Shown piece after piece: positions 43,986-52,824 of a stretch of DNA of 64,000 bases. How positions within the stretch are numbered: position 1 is the stretch's first letter; the number at the start of each line of letters is the position of its first letter. The translations under genes and the position numbers were made by a program. This DNA is from Phycisphaerales bacterium (GTDB taxonomy: Bacteria > Planctomycetota > Phycisphaerae > Phycisphaerales > UBA1924): NCBI GenBank assembly GCA_905339235.1, contig CAJPFG010000002.1, positions 1 through 64,000 of the forward strand. The letters run 5' to 3'. The notes under the pieces are model-generated. The model was not told where the DNA came from. It was given only the letters and a program-made list of their open reading frames with translations, and searched no databases.

Positions 43986-46913
43986 TCAGCAGGGCGCGCC
44001 GTTGACGCGCTGTTCCTCGGTCTCGATGTCGAAGCCGTTCTCCGCGCCGTCGTTGTTGAGGTCGGCGGTGGGTTGGCAGAAGTTGGAGTAGTCCCCGTTG
44101 ATGGCCTGCTCGGTGGCTTCGATGTCGAAGCCGTTGATGGAGCCGTCGCAGTTGACGTCGGGGTCGCAGGGTGGCGGCAGGCCGATGAAGGTGAGTCGAA
44201 CGGAGTTGGGCAGGTAGTTGACTGAAAAGCCCGGGGCGTCGATGGTTGAGAACGCGCCCGTGCCGCCGGCATGGGACAGAATATCGAAGGTGGCGCCCGT
44301 CGTCGGAAGGAAGTCATTGATGAGTTGCACGCGGAGGGCGCCGCCGAGGCTTACGGTGCCGGTGACGACGAGTTCGTCGTAGTCAGCGCCCGGTGCGTTG
44401 CCGCCGATCTCGATGGCGAGTTCGCCGGGGTCGGACTGGGAGTAGTTGCCCTGAACAGTCAGGATTCCGGGGGAGGACCCCGGCGCGACAACCCCGCCGG
44501 TATTGGCGAGTACGGGCGAAGTCACGGTGCCCGAACCGGAGAGCGTTCCGCCGGTGACGGCGACGGGCTGGCTGCTCCGCAGGCCTCCCTCGACGCGGGT
44601 GCGGTTCGCCCGCTGAGAATACACCCGCGTACCGCCCATGACGAGTTCCCGGCCTGGGGTGACAAGCATGTCTCCGAAGTTCTCGAAGTCCTGAGCGAAT
44701 GTCTGGTTGGATTCGCTGACGTCGATGATGCCGAAGTTGGTGCGGGGCTGAAACTCCGGCCACGAGCCGCCGAGTTGAACGTTCGCCGCGAGCCCGACCG
44801 TGCCGACAACCTTGCCGGGGGTGCGGAGCGTTGCGCCGATCCGGATCACCCATGTGCCGCCGGTGAGCGTGCCGTCGAGGAACTGCTCCAGGGGTCCGCC
44901 GATGGTGAGGGTGCCTTGCGTGATGGTGAGTCGCCCGGCGTTGTCCAGGGTGGTGCTGATCGTGCTGCCGGTGAGCCCCATCTTCTCGATCCTGCCGATG
45001 TTCGTGAATCGGCCTTCGAGCGCGGTGGAAAGATCGGTCACGTGACCGAGCAGGGTGACATCGGACAGGTTCTGGAGTTCAGCGGCGGCCTCGCCCATCA
45101 CGAGCGTGTCGATGATCGTGATCAGGTTGTAGTTGATCAGGTCCGCCCGCAGTTGGCACGAGCCGCAATCCATGCTGAGGATTCCGTGGTTCAGGACCCT
45201 CACCCCTTGTGGAAAGGCGACCGCGCCCGAACGCCAGTTCCAGTTTCCTCGGTTCACGAGCCGGGCGTCGGCGCCCAGTGTGGGGTCGGCACGCACCGTG
45301 CCGAACTGGAGGAACTCGCCGACTGCCGGGGGGTAAGACCCCAGGTTGAGTTCCAACGCCGCGTTGCCGATCGTGAGGAAAGCGCCGGACGCGAGTTCGA
45401 AGACGCCCTGGCCCACGATGTTCGGATCGCCGCCGGTGATGACGACGTCGGAGAAGGCTCGCCATCGAGCGCTTTCACCGGCGTCGAGGCCGATCCGGAC
45501 GAGCGTATCGTCGCCGAGTTCGATCGGCGAGGCGCTAGTGATCAGGTCGTTGCGGTGCACGGTCATCGTGGTGAGACCGAGCAGGCGGGTGTTGACGGCG
45601 TTCAAGAACGCGGTGGCCGTGCTGGTGTCTTCGGGCGGATTCACGTTGAACTGGCCGCGCACTTCGAGGAGGACGGTGCCGTCGCCGTCCATGCGCGTGT
45701 GGGAAAGAACGTAGTTGCCAAGGGTTGGGATGACGAGCCGCGAGCCTTCGAGGATTCGGGCGGTGGCGTTCTGGTACATCACGCCTTCGACGCGGAGGAA
45801 TGTGCCCAGGGCGTCGCCGCCGCCGGCCAGGCCGGGGGCGCCCGAGACATTCATTCGAGCCCCGCTGGAGATGTTGATGTGAGGCGTGGCGCGCTGGCCG
45901 TCCCCACCTTGGAAGTTGCCCAGGCTCCAGGTGAGCAGCCCGCCCTCGGAAACGGAGATGGAGCCCTGGGAGATTTCGAGGTCGCCGGTCGAGGCGATCC
46001 ACAGGCCGCGGCCGGACGGACCGTGCGCCGAACTGGTCACGGCGCCGATCTGGAAAGCGCCCTCGGAGAGTTGGACGTTGCCCTCGCCTTCGAGGTTTGC
46101 GGGCCCGAGGATCACGGGTTGGTTGAACACGGCCAGGGCACGAATGGTGCCACCGGAGAGCACGCGTGCGGTGCCCCGGAGCGTGGTTTCGGCCTGGAGC
46201 GTGAGCGTGCCGGTGCTGTTGATCTCGCCGTCGGAAACCAGGCCGGAAGCGATGGTCAGGCCGAGCGCGGCGGGGACGGTGATGCTGCCGTTGTTCTGGA
46301 TGACGCCAGCGCCATTGTCACGACCGATGGTGACGCCCGCCTCGCAGGTGAGCGTGCCCTGGTTGCTGAACGTGGAGCCTCCGTTGATCTTGAAGCCCTG
46401 CAGGAGCCGCACGGTGCCGTCGTTGGTGAACGTGCACGCGTTGGTGAGTTCCCGCGGCGACGTCCGGCCGGAGATGAACGACCGCTCGACGGTGAGCAGG
46501 CCGGTATTGATGAGACCGCCGCCGGAGAAGATCGCGCCCTGCCACCACGCGTTGGTGCCGGAAATCAGGACCTGCCCGGCGACGACGGCGGGAGTGGTCG
46601 AGAGTTCGAAGATCGGGTTGTTGAGCGTGGCATCCCCGGCGAAGGTCACGGGCGTGTAGAACCGGATGGTTCCGGCCGCGCTGATATCGCCCAGGATTCT
46701 CGTGGATCCGTCGCACATGGCCATGTTGGCGGTGTGTCCCGGACCGACGGCGATATCGGCCCCGTTGGCGGGAATGCCGATGGGATCCCAGTTGGTGGCG
46801 TCGCACCAGTTGACCGGATTGATCGTTGACGCGCCGGTGAACGTGGACAACTGGGCGAGGGCCGCCGGCGAGAACGCGAACGCCGAGATGACAACGGCTC
46901 CTGCAGGATGCAC
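43986..46913 (-). CDS. Secreted beta-solenoid protein with dockerin-like tag
   Basis: A GTG at 46913, preceded by GGGGGGA, gives 975 residues with a signal peptide cut near residue 20 (ALA-QLSTF). The frame runs further upstream, but no better start exists there. The body is a long series of short strands such as FNQPVILGPANLEGEGNVQL (shown to its limit) and LTNACTFTNDGTVRLLQG, typical of an autotransporter-like beta-helix. Before the tag lies the module GVVAPGSSPGILTVQG and DYDELVVTGTVSLGGAL, shared with the genes at 19181, 31077 and 36929. The tag is at 916-975. A sigma-70-like promoter fits upstream at 46977-47004. Confidence 0.84.
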   Translation of the reverse strand: MHPAGAVVISAFAFSPAALAQLSTFTGASTINPVNWCDATNWDPIGIPANGADIAVGPGHTANMAMCDGSTRILGDISAAGTIRFYTPVTFAGDATLNNPIFELSTTPAVVAGQVLISGTNAWWQGAIFSGGGLINTGLLTVERSFISGRTSPRELTNACTFTNDGTVRLLQGFKINGGSTFSNQGTLTCEAGVTIGRDNGAGVIQNNGSITVPAALGLTIASGLVSDGEINSTGTLTLQAETTLRGTARVLSGGTIRALAVFNQPVILGPANLEGEGNVQLSEGAFQIGAVTSSAHGPSGRGLWIASTGDLEISQGSISVSEGGLLTWSLGNFQGGDGQRATPHINISSGARMNVSGAPGLAGGGDALGTFLRVEGVMYQNATARILEGSRLVIPTLGNYVLSHTRMDGDGTVLLEVRGQFNVNPPEDTSTATAFLNAVNTRLLGLTTMTVHRNDLITSASPIELGDDTLVRIGLDAGESARWRAFSDVVITGGDPNIVGQGVFELASGAFLTIGNAALELNLGSYPPAVGEFLQFGTVRADPTLGADARLVNRGNWNWRSGAVAFPQGVRVLNHGILSMDCGSCQLRADLINYNLITIIDTLVMGEAAAELQNLSDVTLLGHVTDLSTALEGRFTNIGRIEKMGLTGSTISTTLDNAGRLTITQGTLTIGGPLEQFLDGTLTGGTWVIRIGATLRTPGKVVGTVGLAANVQLGGSWPEFQPRTNFGIIDVSESNQTFAQDFENFGDMLVTPGRELVMGGTRVYSQRANRTRVEGGLRSSQPVAVTGGTLSGSGTVTSPVLANTGGVVAPGSSPGILTVQGNYSQSDPGELAIEIGGNAPGADYDELVVTGTVSLGGALRVQLINDFLPTTGATFDILSHAGGTGAFSTIDAPGFSVNYLPNSVRLTFIGLPPPCDPDVNCDGSINGFDIEATEQAINGDYSNFCQPTADLNNDGAENGFDIETEEQRVNGAPC

Positions 46914-46976
46914 GAAGTCCCCCCGCCCCGGGCGGGGCTGGGGAGAGACTAGCCGATTGCCTTGGGGTTGACAAGC

Positions 46977-47004
46977 ATTATCTGGAGTTGGAGGGCGAAT
47001 CCAA
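46977..47004 (-). promoter_or_regulatory. Possible promoter of the 43986 solenoid gene
   Basis: On the minus strand TTGGAT and GATAAT are separated by 16 bases. The -10 box matches the consensus at five of six positions and lies about 64 bases before the GTG start. Confidence 0.4.
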
Positions 47005-47075
47005 CAGCGTCGGCGTTGGGGCCGGGATCGTTCGGGCACGATACAGACCCTGGCGGGGCGTCGGTCCGCCGGATG

Positions 47076-47819
47076 TCAGCACGGCGCGCCGTTGACGCGC
47101 TGCTCTTCGGTTTCGATATCGAAGCCGTTTTCGGCGCCGTCGTTGTTGAGGTCGGCGCTCGCCTGGCAGAAGTTGGAGAGGTCGCCGTTGATGGCCTGCT
47201 CCGTGGCCTCGATGTCGAAGCCGTTGATGGAGCCGTCGCAGTTGACGTCGGGGTCGCACGGCGCTGATTCAGTGATCGTCAGAGCCAACTGGGTGTTGCC
47301 GTAACTGAAGCCGCCGTACACGACAAAGTCGATGGGGCCGTTCGCGGTGCTGACCGTGATATCGAAGGACATCGCATCGGTGCCCTGGCTGAGAAACGTG
47401 CCGCCCTGGCGCACCGCGACCAGCATTTGCCCGGAGTCGCCCGCGGAGAACGCTCCCTGCACGAGAACAGTGCTCGGGCCGTTGGGGGGCGAGGTCCATC
47501 GGATGCACGCGGGTTGGAACCCGGTTCCCGGATGCAGCGATACCTGGCCGGGTTCGATCCCGTAGGCGACGGAGGGGCATGCATTGCGCCAGACGTTGGA
47601 GCCATTGCTCCCGTGGAGCCAGGCCGGCCCGGCGCAAACGCCCGCCGAGGGGTTGTCGAGCTCGAACGTCATCGAGCCGAAATCGAGGACGCCGTACTGC
47701 CAGACGCCGTTGGGATTGGCGGTGCCTGAAAAGTCGCCGGCGACGTTCCACTGCGCGGCCGCGGACCCCACGACCGCAAGCGAAAGTGCGGCCGCGAAAA
47801 CACAGGTACGACTTAGCAT
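47076..47819 (-). CDS. Secreted protein of unknown function with dockerin-like tag
   Basis: This 247-residue protein has a signal peptide cut near residue 23 (AAA-QWNVA). The ectodomain of about 160 residues includes WNVAGDFSGTANPNGVWQYG near the start and ACIRWTSPPNGPSTVLVQG in the middle. This opening is common to exported proteins in environmental bacteria, often with a PEP-CTERM or other anchor, but the family has no known function. Two or more cysteines outside the tag suggest a disulfide. The tag is at 188-247. A GGAG lies seven bases before the ATG. Confidence 0.84.
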   Translation of the reverse strand: MLSRTCVFAAALSLAVVGSAAAQWNVAGDFSGTANPNGVWQYGVLDFGSMTFELDNPSAGVCAGPAWLHGSNGSNVWRNACPSVAYGIEPGQVSLHPGTGFQPACIRWTSPPNGPSTVLVQGAFSAGDSGQMLVAVRQGGTFLSQGTDAMSFDITVSTANGPIDFVVYGGFSYGNTQLALTITESAPCDPDVNCDGSINGFDIEATEQAINGDLSNFCQASADLNNDGAENGFDIETEEQRVNGAPC

Positions 47820-48071
47820 GCGGAGACTCCAGAAATGGTGGTAGCGGAGAGTACCAACTCCGCGCGAGATCGCAAGCGAATATCACACGGCGGCCTCTGG
47901 TTTTCGGACGCGTTCGATGCATGTAAAGCGGCGCAGGCGGCGGAAAGGCGAGATGATGCGGGCCTGGCACGCCTGGCACGGACGCGGGCATGCACACCGA
48001 GAGTGACACGGAACGACTGGAATCGACGCGAGGAGCACGGGTCGCGGACGCCCCGTGGCACACGCCGCGGG
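47820..48071. other. Intergenic stretch upstream of the 47076 gene
   Basis: No gene, RNA or terminator is recognisable here. The left end should hold the promoter of the 47076 gene. A short direct repeat (GGCCTGGCACGCCTGGCACGG region, about 47960) is the only structure seen. With the broken tag and hairpin that follow, about 430 bases are gene-free. Confidence 0.5.
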
Positions 48072-48158
48072 TCAGCAGGGCGCGCCGTTGACGCGCTGTT
48101 CTTCGGTCTCGATGTCGAAGCCGTTTACGGAGCCGTCGCAGTTGACGTCGGGGTCGCA
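48072..48158 (-). pseudogene. Collapsed half-length dockerin-like tag
   Basis: The minus strand reads a 28-residue version of the tag, CDPDVNCDGSVNGFD then IETEEQRVNGAPC and a stop. The first loop is fused directly to the end of the second, so 32 residues (96 bases) are missing in frame. The frame stays open only about 18 codons upstream and has no start or ectodomain. It sits between atpA and the array. Confidence 0.8.
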
Positions 48159-48184
48159 GGTGGCGGGGATCGGTGCCGCGGCCT

Positions 48185-48208
48185 GCTCGGCCTGAAGACA
48201 GGCCGAGC
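48185..48208. terminator. Perfect stem-loop downstream of atpA
   Basis: GCTCGGCCTG and CAGGCCGAGC form a ten-base perfect stem around AAGA, 40 bases past the atpA stop. No T run follows on either strand, so termination would need Rho or would be weak. Confidence 0.45.
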
Positions 48209-48247
48209 ATCACTCGGGAGAGCGATGCCACGGAGCGTGATGCCTCG

Positions 48248-49816
48248 TTACTTCTTGGTGGTCCACCCGCTCTTGAACGCCTTCAGCGCGTTCTCGAGTT
48301 TCTTTTCGAGTTCGGTGTCGAGGGCGCGCTTGGCGTTGATTTCGTCCCAGATGGGCTTGGCCACGCCCTTGAAGTATTCGAGTAGTTTGTTCTCGAAGTC
48401 GCGGACGTCGGCGTTGTCCACGTCGTCGAGGAAGCCCTTGGTTCCCGCGTAGATCGAGATGACCTGGTCCACGACGTGGAAGGGCTGGTACTGGGGCTGC
48501 TTGAGGAGTTCAACCATCGCCGCTCCGCGGTCCAACTGGCGCTGGGTGGCCTTGTCGAGTTCGGTGCCGAGTTGCGCGAAGGCTTCGAGTTCGCGGTAGG
48601 CCGCGAGGTCCAGGCGCAGCGAGCCGGCGATCTTCTTCATGGCCTTGATCTGGGCGTTACCACCGACGCGGCTGACGGAGATGCCGACGTTGATGGCGGG
48701 GCGGACGCCGGCGAAGAAGAGTTCGGGTTCGAGGTAGATCTGGCCGTCGGTGATGGAGATGACGTTGGTGGGGATGTAGGCGGAGACGTCGCCTTCCTGG
48801 GTCTCGATGACGGGGAGGGCGGTGAGGGAGCCGGCGCCGTTCTCGATGCTGAGTTTGGTGGCGCGCTCGAGGAGGCGGGAGTGGAGATAGAAGACGTCGC
48901 CGGGGTAGGCCTCGCGGCCGGGCGGGCGGCGGAGGAGGAGGGACAACTGGCGGTAGGCGACGGCCTGCTTGGAAAGGTCGTCGTAGATGCAGAGGGCGTG
49001 CTTGGGGCCGGTGTAGCCGGGGCCGCCGTTTTTGCCCTGCCACATGAAGTACTCGCCCATCGTGCAGCCGGAGTAGGGCGCGATGTACTGCATGGGGGCG
49101 GGGTCGGAGGAGCCGGCGGTGACGATGATGGTGTAGTCCATCGCGCCGGCCTTCTTGAGGGTTTCGACGACGGCGGCGACGGTGGATTCCTTCTGGCCGA
49201 TGGCGACGTAGATGCAGACGATGGCGTCGGGGGTGCCCCAGTACTGCTTCTGGTTGATGATGGTGTCGATGGCGACGGCGGTCTTGCCGGTCTTGCGGTC
49301 GCCGATGATGAGTTCGCGCTGGCCGCGGCCGATGGGGATCATCGAGTCGATGGCCTTGATGCCGGTCTGGAGGGGTTCGTGGACGGGCTGGCGCTCGGCG
49401 ATGCCCGGGGCGATGATGTCCACTTTGCTGGACTTGGTGGAGTTGATGGGGCCGGCGTCGTCGAGGGGACGGCCCAGGGGATCCACGACGCGGCCGAGGA
49501 GGGCCTCGCCGACGGGGACTTCGAGGAGGCGGCCGGTGGACTTGACGACGTCGCCTTCCTTGACGGAGAGGTAGTCGCCATAGATGACCGCGCCGACGGT
49601 GTCGAGTTCGAGGTTGAAGACCTGGCCCATGACGGCGCCGTCGCCGGTCTGGAATTCGAGAAGTTCGCCGGCCATGGCCTTGGAGAGTCCGTAGATGCGG
49701 GCGATGCCGTCGCCGACCTCGACTACGCGGCCGACTTCGGAGACTTCGAGTTCCGCGCCGAAGTTGGTGATCTCGTTTTTGATGACGGTGGCGATTTCGT
49801 CGGCTCTGATCTTCAC
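48248..49816 (-). CDS. atpA: F1 ATP synthase subunit alpha
   Basis: This 522-residue protein starts at a GTG at 49816, with GAGGG upstream. It is the non-catalytic nucleotide-binding subunit of the F1 headpiece. The P-loop reads [10 protein letters not shown], the N-terminal barrel has [11 protein letters not shown], and the family signature [14 protein letters not shown] is present and includes the arginine finger that reaches into the beta active site. The length is normal. No other atp gene is nearby: it is preceded by a divergent small gene and followed by a broken tag. In most bacteria atpA lies between atpH and atpG, so this copy has left the operon or the operon is split. Confidence 0.97.
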   Translation of the reverse strand: MKIRADEIATVIKNEITNFGAELEVSEVGRVVEVGDGIARIYGLSKAMAGELLEFQTGDGAVMGQVFNLELDTVGAVIYGDYLSVKEGDVVKSTGRLLEVPVGEALLGRVVDPLGRPLDDAGPINSTKSSKVDIIAPGIAERQPVHEPLQTGIKAIDSMIPIGRGQRELIIGDRKTGKTAVAIDTIINQKQYWGTPDAIVCIYVAIGQKESTVAAVVETLKKAGAMDYTIIVTAGSSDPAPMQYIAPYSGCTMGEYFMWQGKNGGPGYTGPKHALCIYDDLSKQAVAYRQLSLLLRRPPGREAYPGDVFYLHSRLLERATKLSIENGAGSLTALPVIETQEGDVSAYIPTNVISITDGQIYLEPELFFAGVRPAINVGISVSRVGGNAQIKAMKKIAGSLRLDLAAYRELEAFAQLGTELDKATQRQLDRGAAMVELLKQPQYQPFHVVDQVISIYAGTKGFLDDVDNADVRDFENKLLEYFKGVAKPIWDEINAKRALDTELEKKLENALKAFKSGWTTKK

Positions 49817-50041
49817 GGGTCGGGCCCTCGGGGAGTGCTGGCACGTCGGTGGGAAACCCGTTTCCGGCGTCCGGAAATGGGGGGGGCACAAGGGTAGACG
49901 CTTCTCCCGGGAATGTCACTTCGAGAGAGGCGCGGGGGCGGCGTGTTCGGGATGGGTTCGCCCGTGGAGTACCTTGCGGAGGAGGCCGCGGTTGGGTAGT
50001 TTTGTGCGGCTCGTGGGCGGCAACCAGAAGCGGGAGGACCT

Positions 50042-50473
50042 ATGGAATCTCAGGTGAAAGGGGCGGCGGACGCGGTCAAGCAGTACATCAAGAAGTGGGA
50101 GGCGGTCTCGACGGAGATGTACAAGAAGTACATTGGGAAGGATCCCGAGGACATCGCCAAGTACACGACTCTGGACCAGGATCTCGCGAAGATGGGCGAA
50201 GTAATCGCGAAACTGGATCGGCTGCCGAAGTTGATCACGGAGGTCGAAATGGCCGCGGGGATGTACCGAGGCGGTGGCATGCCGGGGACCTCGACGATGC
50301 GGATTCAGCAGGACACGATGGAGCGGCTGATCAAGCAGGCGAAGGACCTTCAGAAGAAGCCCCCGGCTGCGCCGCCCAAACCGCCGGCGGGCCCGAGCGC
50401 CAAGCCGAATCCGAATGCGGGGCGGCCGCTGCCCAAGCCGCCGGTGAAGCCCGCGGGGGCCGCCAAGCGGTAA
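50042..50473 (+). CDS. Small protein with helical start and Pro/Lys-rich tail
   Basis: This 143-residue protein starts at an ATG with GGGAGG seven bases upstream. Residues 1-100 are charged and probably helical (KQYIKKWEAVSTEMYKKYIG), with no signal peptide or membrane segment. Residues of about 105-143 are a basic tail built of proline, alanine and lysine (KPPAAPPKPPAGP). I do not recognise the family. Such tails often touch nucleic acid or membrane surfaces, but nothing here proves it. It converges with the cdaR gene, 30 bases away. Confidence 0.75.
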   Translation: MESQVKGAADAVKQYIKKWEAVSTEMYKKYIGKDPEDIAKYTTLDQDLAKMGEVIAKLDRLPKLITEVEMAAGMYRGGGMPGTSTMRIQQDTMERLIKQAKDLQKKPPAAPPKPPAGPSAKPNPNAGRPLPKPPVKPAGAAKR

Positions 50474-50503
50474 TCGCGGCCATCGCCGGGGTTCGCGCGT
50501 AAA

Positions 50504-51577
50504 TCAGGGGGGCGTCGTGGGGCCGGTGGGCGCGGGCTCGCGGCGTTTGATTTTGAGGCGAACGGAGCGGTTGGCGGCCTCGAACTTGAGTGCGCCGCCC
50601 GGGACCGAGGAGAACTGGGCATCCTTGGACGGGATGCCGCGTTCGAGCTCTTCGAAGGAGAGCGGGACGAAGGCGATGAGCGGGATGGAGCGGTCCTCGA
50701 TCTGGCGCACGAGGTCGGCGGGCCCGGAGACGGTGACGTCGATCAGGGAGCGGTCGGGCTCGGCGATGTCCACGTCGAACTTGGCGAGTTCGGCGGGGGC
50801 GATGCGGAGGTGGACGGGGACGCTGGGGATGAGGATGGAGTTGGTGCGGCTGCGGACGGTGACGATGACGTCGGCGAGGGAAGGCTCCATGCGGGCCCGG
50901 GCGGAGCCGGCGAGTTCTTTGGGGAGTTCGAGGGGCACGCCGGCGATGGTTTCGCGTCGGCCGGGGACCAATCGGGCCCAAGTGGCTTCGTCCACGCGGA
51001 CGGTGGCGGTGGAGGCGTCGGTGAGGCTCCTGGCTTCGCGGGCGGGGGCGAAGACCTTGGCGACGCGCGGCTGGCTCTCGGGAAGACCGTCGAGATCTCC
51101 GCCTGGGGTGACGACGGAGACCTTCACCTCGCGCGAAGTGGTTTCATCGATGGTGATTCGGAGGGATTCGGGTTCGACCTTTTTGACGGCGATTCCGTGA
51201 TCGCGGAAGTCGGAGGCTTCGCGGAGGATGTCGCGGAGGCTGAGGGGGTATTCGCCGGGCTTGTCGGGGATGCCGGGGTCGCCGGGCCGGAAGGTGATCG
51301 TGCGTCCCTGGCCGCGCCGGGCGATCGCGTCGAGCGAACTGGTAGATCCTTCGAGCGAGACGGTGACGCGGATGGTGGAGCCCGGGGGCAGGAGTTGGGC
51401 GTTGGCGCCGCCCGCGGGGTCGAAGACGTCGATGACGCGGTCGGAAGCCGGCGCGGCCTCGAACGCGAGTTCGATTCCCGGTTCGAGCGTTCGGAGGCTC
51501 TCGGCCTCGGCGTAGACCCATACGAGGATCGCGAGGATGGTGGCGCCGAGGATGGAGCGGATTTGTTCGCCGGTCAT
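50504..51577 (-). CDS. cdaR: YbbR-domain protein, regulator of CdaA
   Basis: This 357-residue protein has one N-terminal membrane anchor (about residues 8-24) and then YbbR-type repeats of about 80 residues outside the membrane, with strands such as IRVTVSLEGS and VDVTVSGPADLV. In Firmicutes, CdaR binds the membrane part of CdaA and tunes c-di-AMP production. The gene overlaps the end of cdaA by four bases (ATGA), the usual cdaA-cdaR arrangement. Translation is therefore probably coupled. The identification rests on domain pattern and context together. Confidence 0.87.
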   Translation of the reverse strand: MTGEQIRSILGATILAILVWVYAEAESLRTLEPGIELAFEAAPASDRVIDVFDPAGGANAQLLPPGSTIRVTVSLEGSTSSLDAIARRGQGRTITFRPGDPGIPDKPGEYPLSLRDILREASDFRDHGIAVKKVEPESLRITIDETTSREVKVSVVTPGGDLDGLPESQPRVAKVFAPAREARSLTDASTATVRVDEATWARLVPGRRETIAGVPLELPKELAGSARARMEPSLADVIVTVRSRTNSILIPSVPVHLRIAPAELAKFDVDIAEPDRSLIDVTVSGPADLVRQIEDRSIPLIAFVPLSFEELERGIPSKDAQFSSVPGGALKFEAANRSVRLKIKRREPAPTGPTTPP

Positions 51578-52470
51578 GGAGTCACCTCACGCGGGTGATC
51601 AACGATCGGAGCGGGAGCGGGCTCGGGGGCGGATTCGAGTGATTCGGAGGCGGCGGGGCGTGCGGGGGGCGGGGATCGCGAGAGCCGGCTGGCGATTTCG
51701 GTGCGGAGGGCGTCGGGGGTGAGGCGGTCGGAAAGGCGGCCGCGTTCGGCGAGGCGGAGAGCCCCGGTTTCTTCGCTGACGACGATGGCGAGCGCGTCGG
51801 CTTCCTTGGTGACGCCCACGGCGGCGCGGTGGCGGGAGCCCAGGGCCGGGTCGGGCATTTCGGCGGGTTCGGCGAGGGGGAGTTGAACGCCCGCGGCGTG
51901 AATGAGTCGGCCCTTGACGATGACAGCGAGGTCGTGGAGGGCCGAGCCGGGGAAGAAGATGGTCTGAAGCAGGCGGGCGGAGAGTTCGGCGTCGAGAACG
52001 GTGCCTCCCTCGACAACGCCGGCCAGGGCGGTGCTGCGCTCGATGACGATGATGGCCCCGAACTTGGCGCGGGAGAGGTAGGAGCAGGCCTGGGCGATCT
52101 CGCCGGCGAGGTGCTGGATGTCTTTGGGGGTGCCGCGGGCGAAAGGGGATTCGCCCAGGCGGACAAGAGCGCGCCGGAGTTCGGGCTGGAAAATGACAAC
52201 AAGCGCGATGGCGAAGAGCGCGAGGAACTTGTCGTAGAGCAGGCCGAGGCGCTGGAAAGAGCCCGAGCCGCCGACCAGGCGGGAGACGATGGTGACGAGA
52301 ATGACGAGGACAAGCAGGCCCTTGAGGGCGCCGGCGGCGCGGGTTCCCTGCACGAAACGGATGATGACCCAGACGACGACCCAGATGAGGGCGAGTTCGA
52401 CGGTGACCTCGAGCCAGGAATATGAGCCCAGGCGGTTGAGCAGGCCCTGGATGCGGTCGGTGAAGATCAC
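51574..52470 (-). CDS. cdaA: Diadenylate cyclase CdaA with altered DGA motif
   Basis: A GTG at 52470 with CAGGAG seven bases upstream gives 298 residues. Three membrane helices lie in the first 90 residues, followed by the DAC domain. It makes c-di-AMP from two ATP; the product controls potassium and osmolyte balance in other bacteria. The domain has the conserved GTVLDAELS and IFFPGSALHD stretches and the GSRHRAA motif that binds the triphosphate. However, the usual catalytic DGA reads DLA (HDLAVIV, codons at about 51928-51942), and the usual GxSE reads VTKE. The tail of about 40 residues is rich in Pro and Ala. It forms an operon with cdaR. Confidence 0.92.
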   Translation of the reverse strand: MIFTDRIQGLLNRLGSYSWLEVTVELALIWVVVWVIIRFVQGTRAAGALKGLLVLVILVTIVSRLVGGSGSFQRLGLLYDKFLALFAIALVVIFQPELRRALVRLGESPFARGTPKDIQHLAGEIAQACSYLSRAKFGAIIVIERSTALAGVVEGGTVLDAELSARLLQTIFFPGSALHDLAVIVKGRLIHAAGVQLPLAEPAEMPDPALGSRHRAAVGVTKEADALAIVVSEETGALRLAERGRLSDRLTPDALRTEIASRLSRSPPPARPAASESLESAPEPAPAPIVDHPREVTP

Positions 52471-52545
52471 GAGATGCTCCTGGGAGAGTCTACCGCCGAC
52501 ATCGGCGTTCGTCGCTGAAGTCCGTAGGATGGAGGGGAGGATTTT

Positions 52546-52824
52546 GTGGCGTACAAGGTCATCGAGTATGTGACGACCCCGAACCCCAACGCGATCAAGA
52601 TCGTGGTGGAAGGCTTGCCGGCGAAGGACGGGCCGCGGTCGTACCGGGATGCGGCGCACGCGGCGGGGGATCCGCTGGCGGCGGCGCTGATGGCGGTAGC
52701 GGGGGTGAGGAACGTGCTGTTGCACGACGGGTGGGTGAGCGTGGGGAAGTCCCCCGAAGCGGAGTGGAAGAGCCTGAAGCCGGCCCTCAAGCGGGTGCTG
52801 GAGGGATTCGAGGGGGGCGCGTGA
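52546..52824 (+). CDS. Nfu/NifU N-terminal-like small protein
   Basis: A GTG at 52546, with GGAGGGGAGG upstream, gives 92 residues. The TPNPNAIKIV motif near the start, then AGVRNVLLHDGWVSVGK, is the signature of the Nfu N-terminal domain (Pfam Nfu_N). That domain normally precedes the Cys-x-x-Cys iron-sulfur carrier domain of Nfu proteins. Here the carrier domain is absent, so it is a stand-alone N-domain of unknown role. Its stop overlaps the mutY start (GTGA). MutY holds a 4Fe-4S cluster, so a link to cluster supply is possible but only inferred. Confidence 0.85.
   Translation: MAYKVIEYVTTPNPNAIKIVVEGLPAKDGPRSYRDAAHAAGDPLAAALMAVAGVRNVLLHDGWVSVGKSPEAEWKSLKPALKRVLEGFEGGA

Noticed and set aside
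44271..46829. Plus-strand frame of 852 codons opposite the 43986 solenoid gene
   Set aside because: No start signal or domain; it is explained by codon bias of the minus-strand gene.
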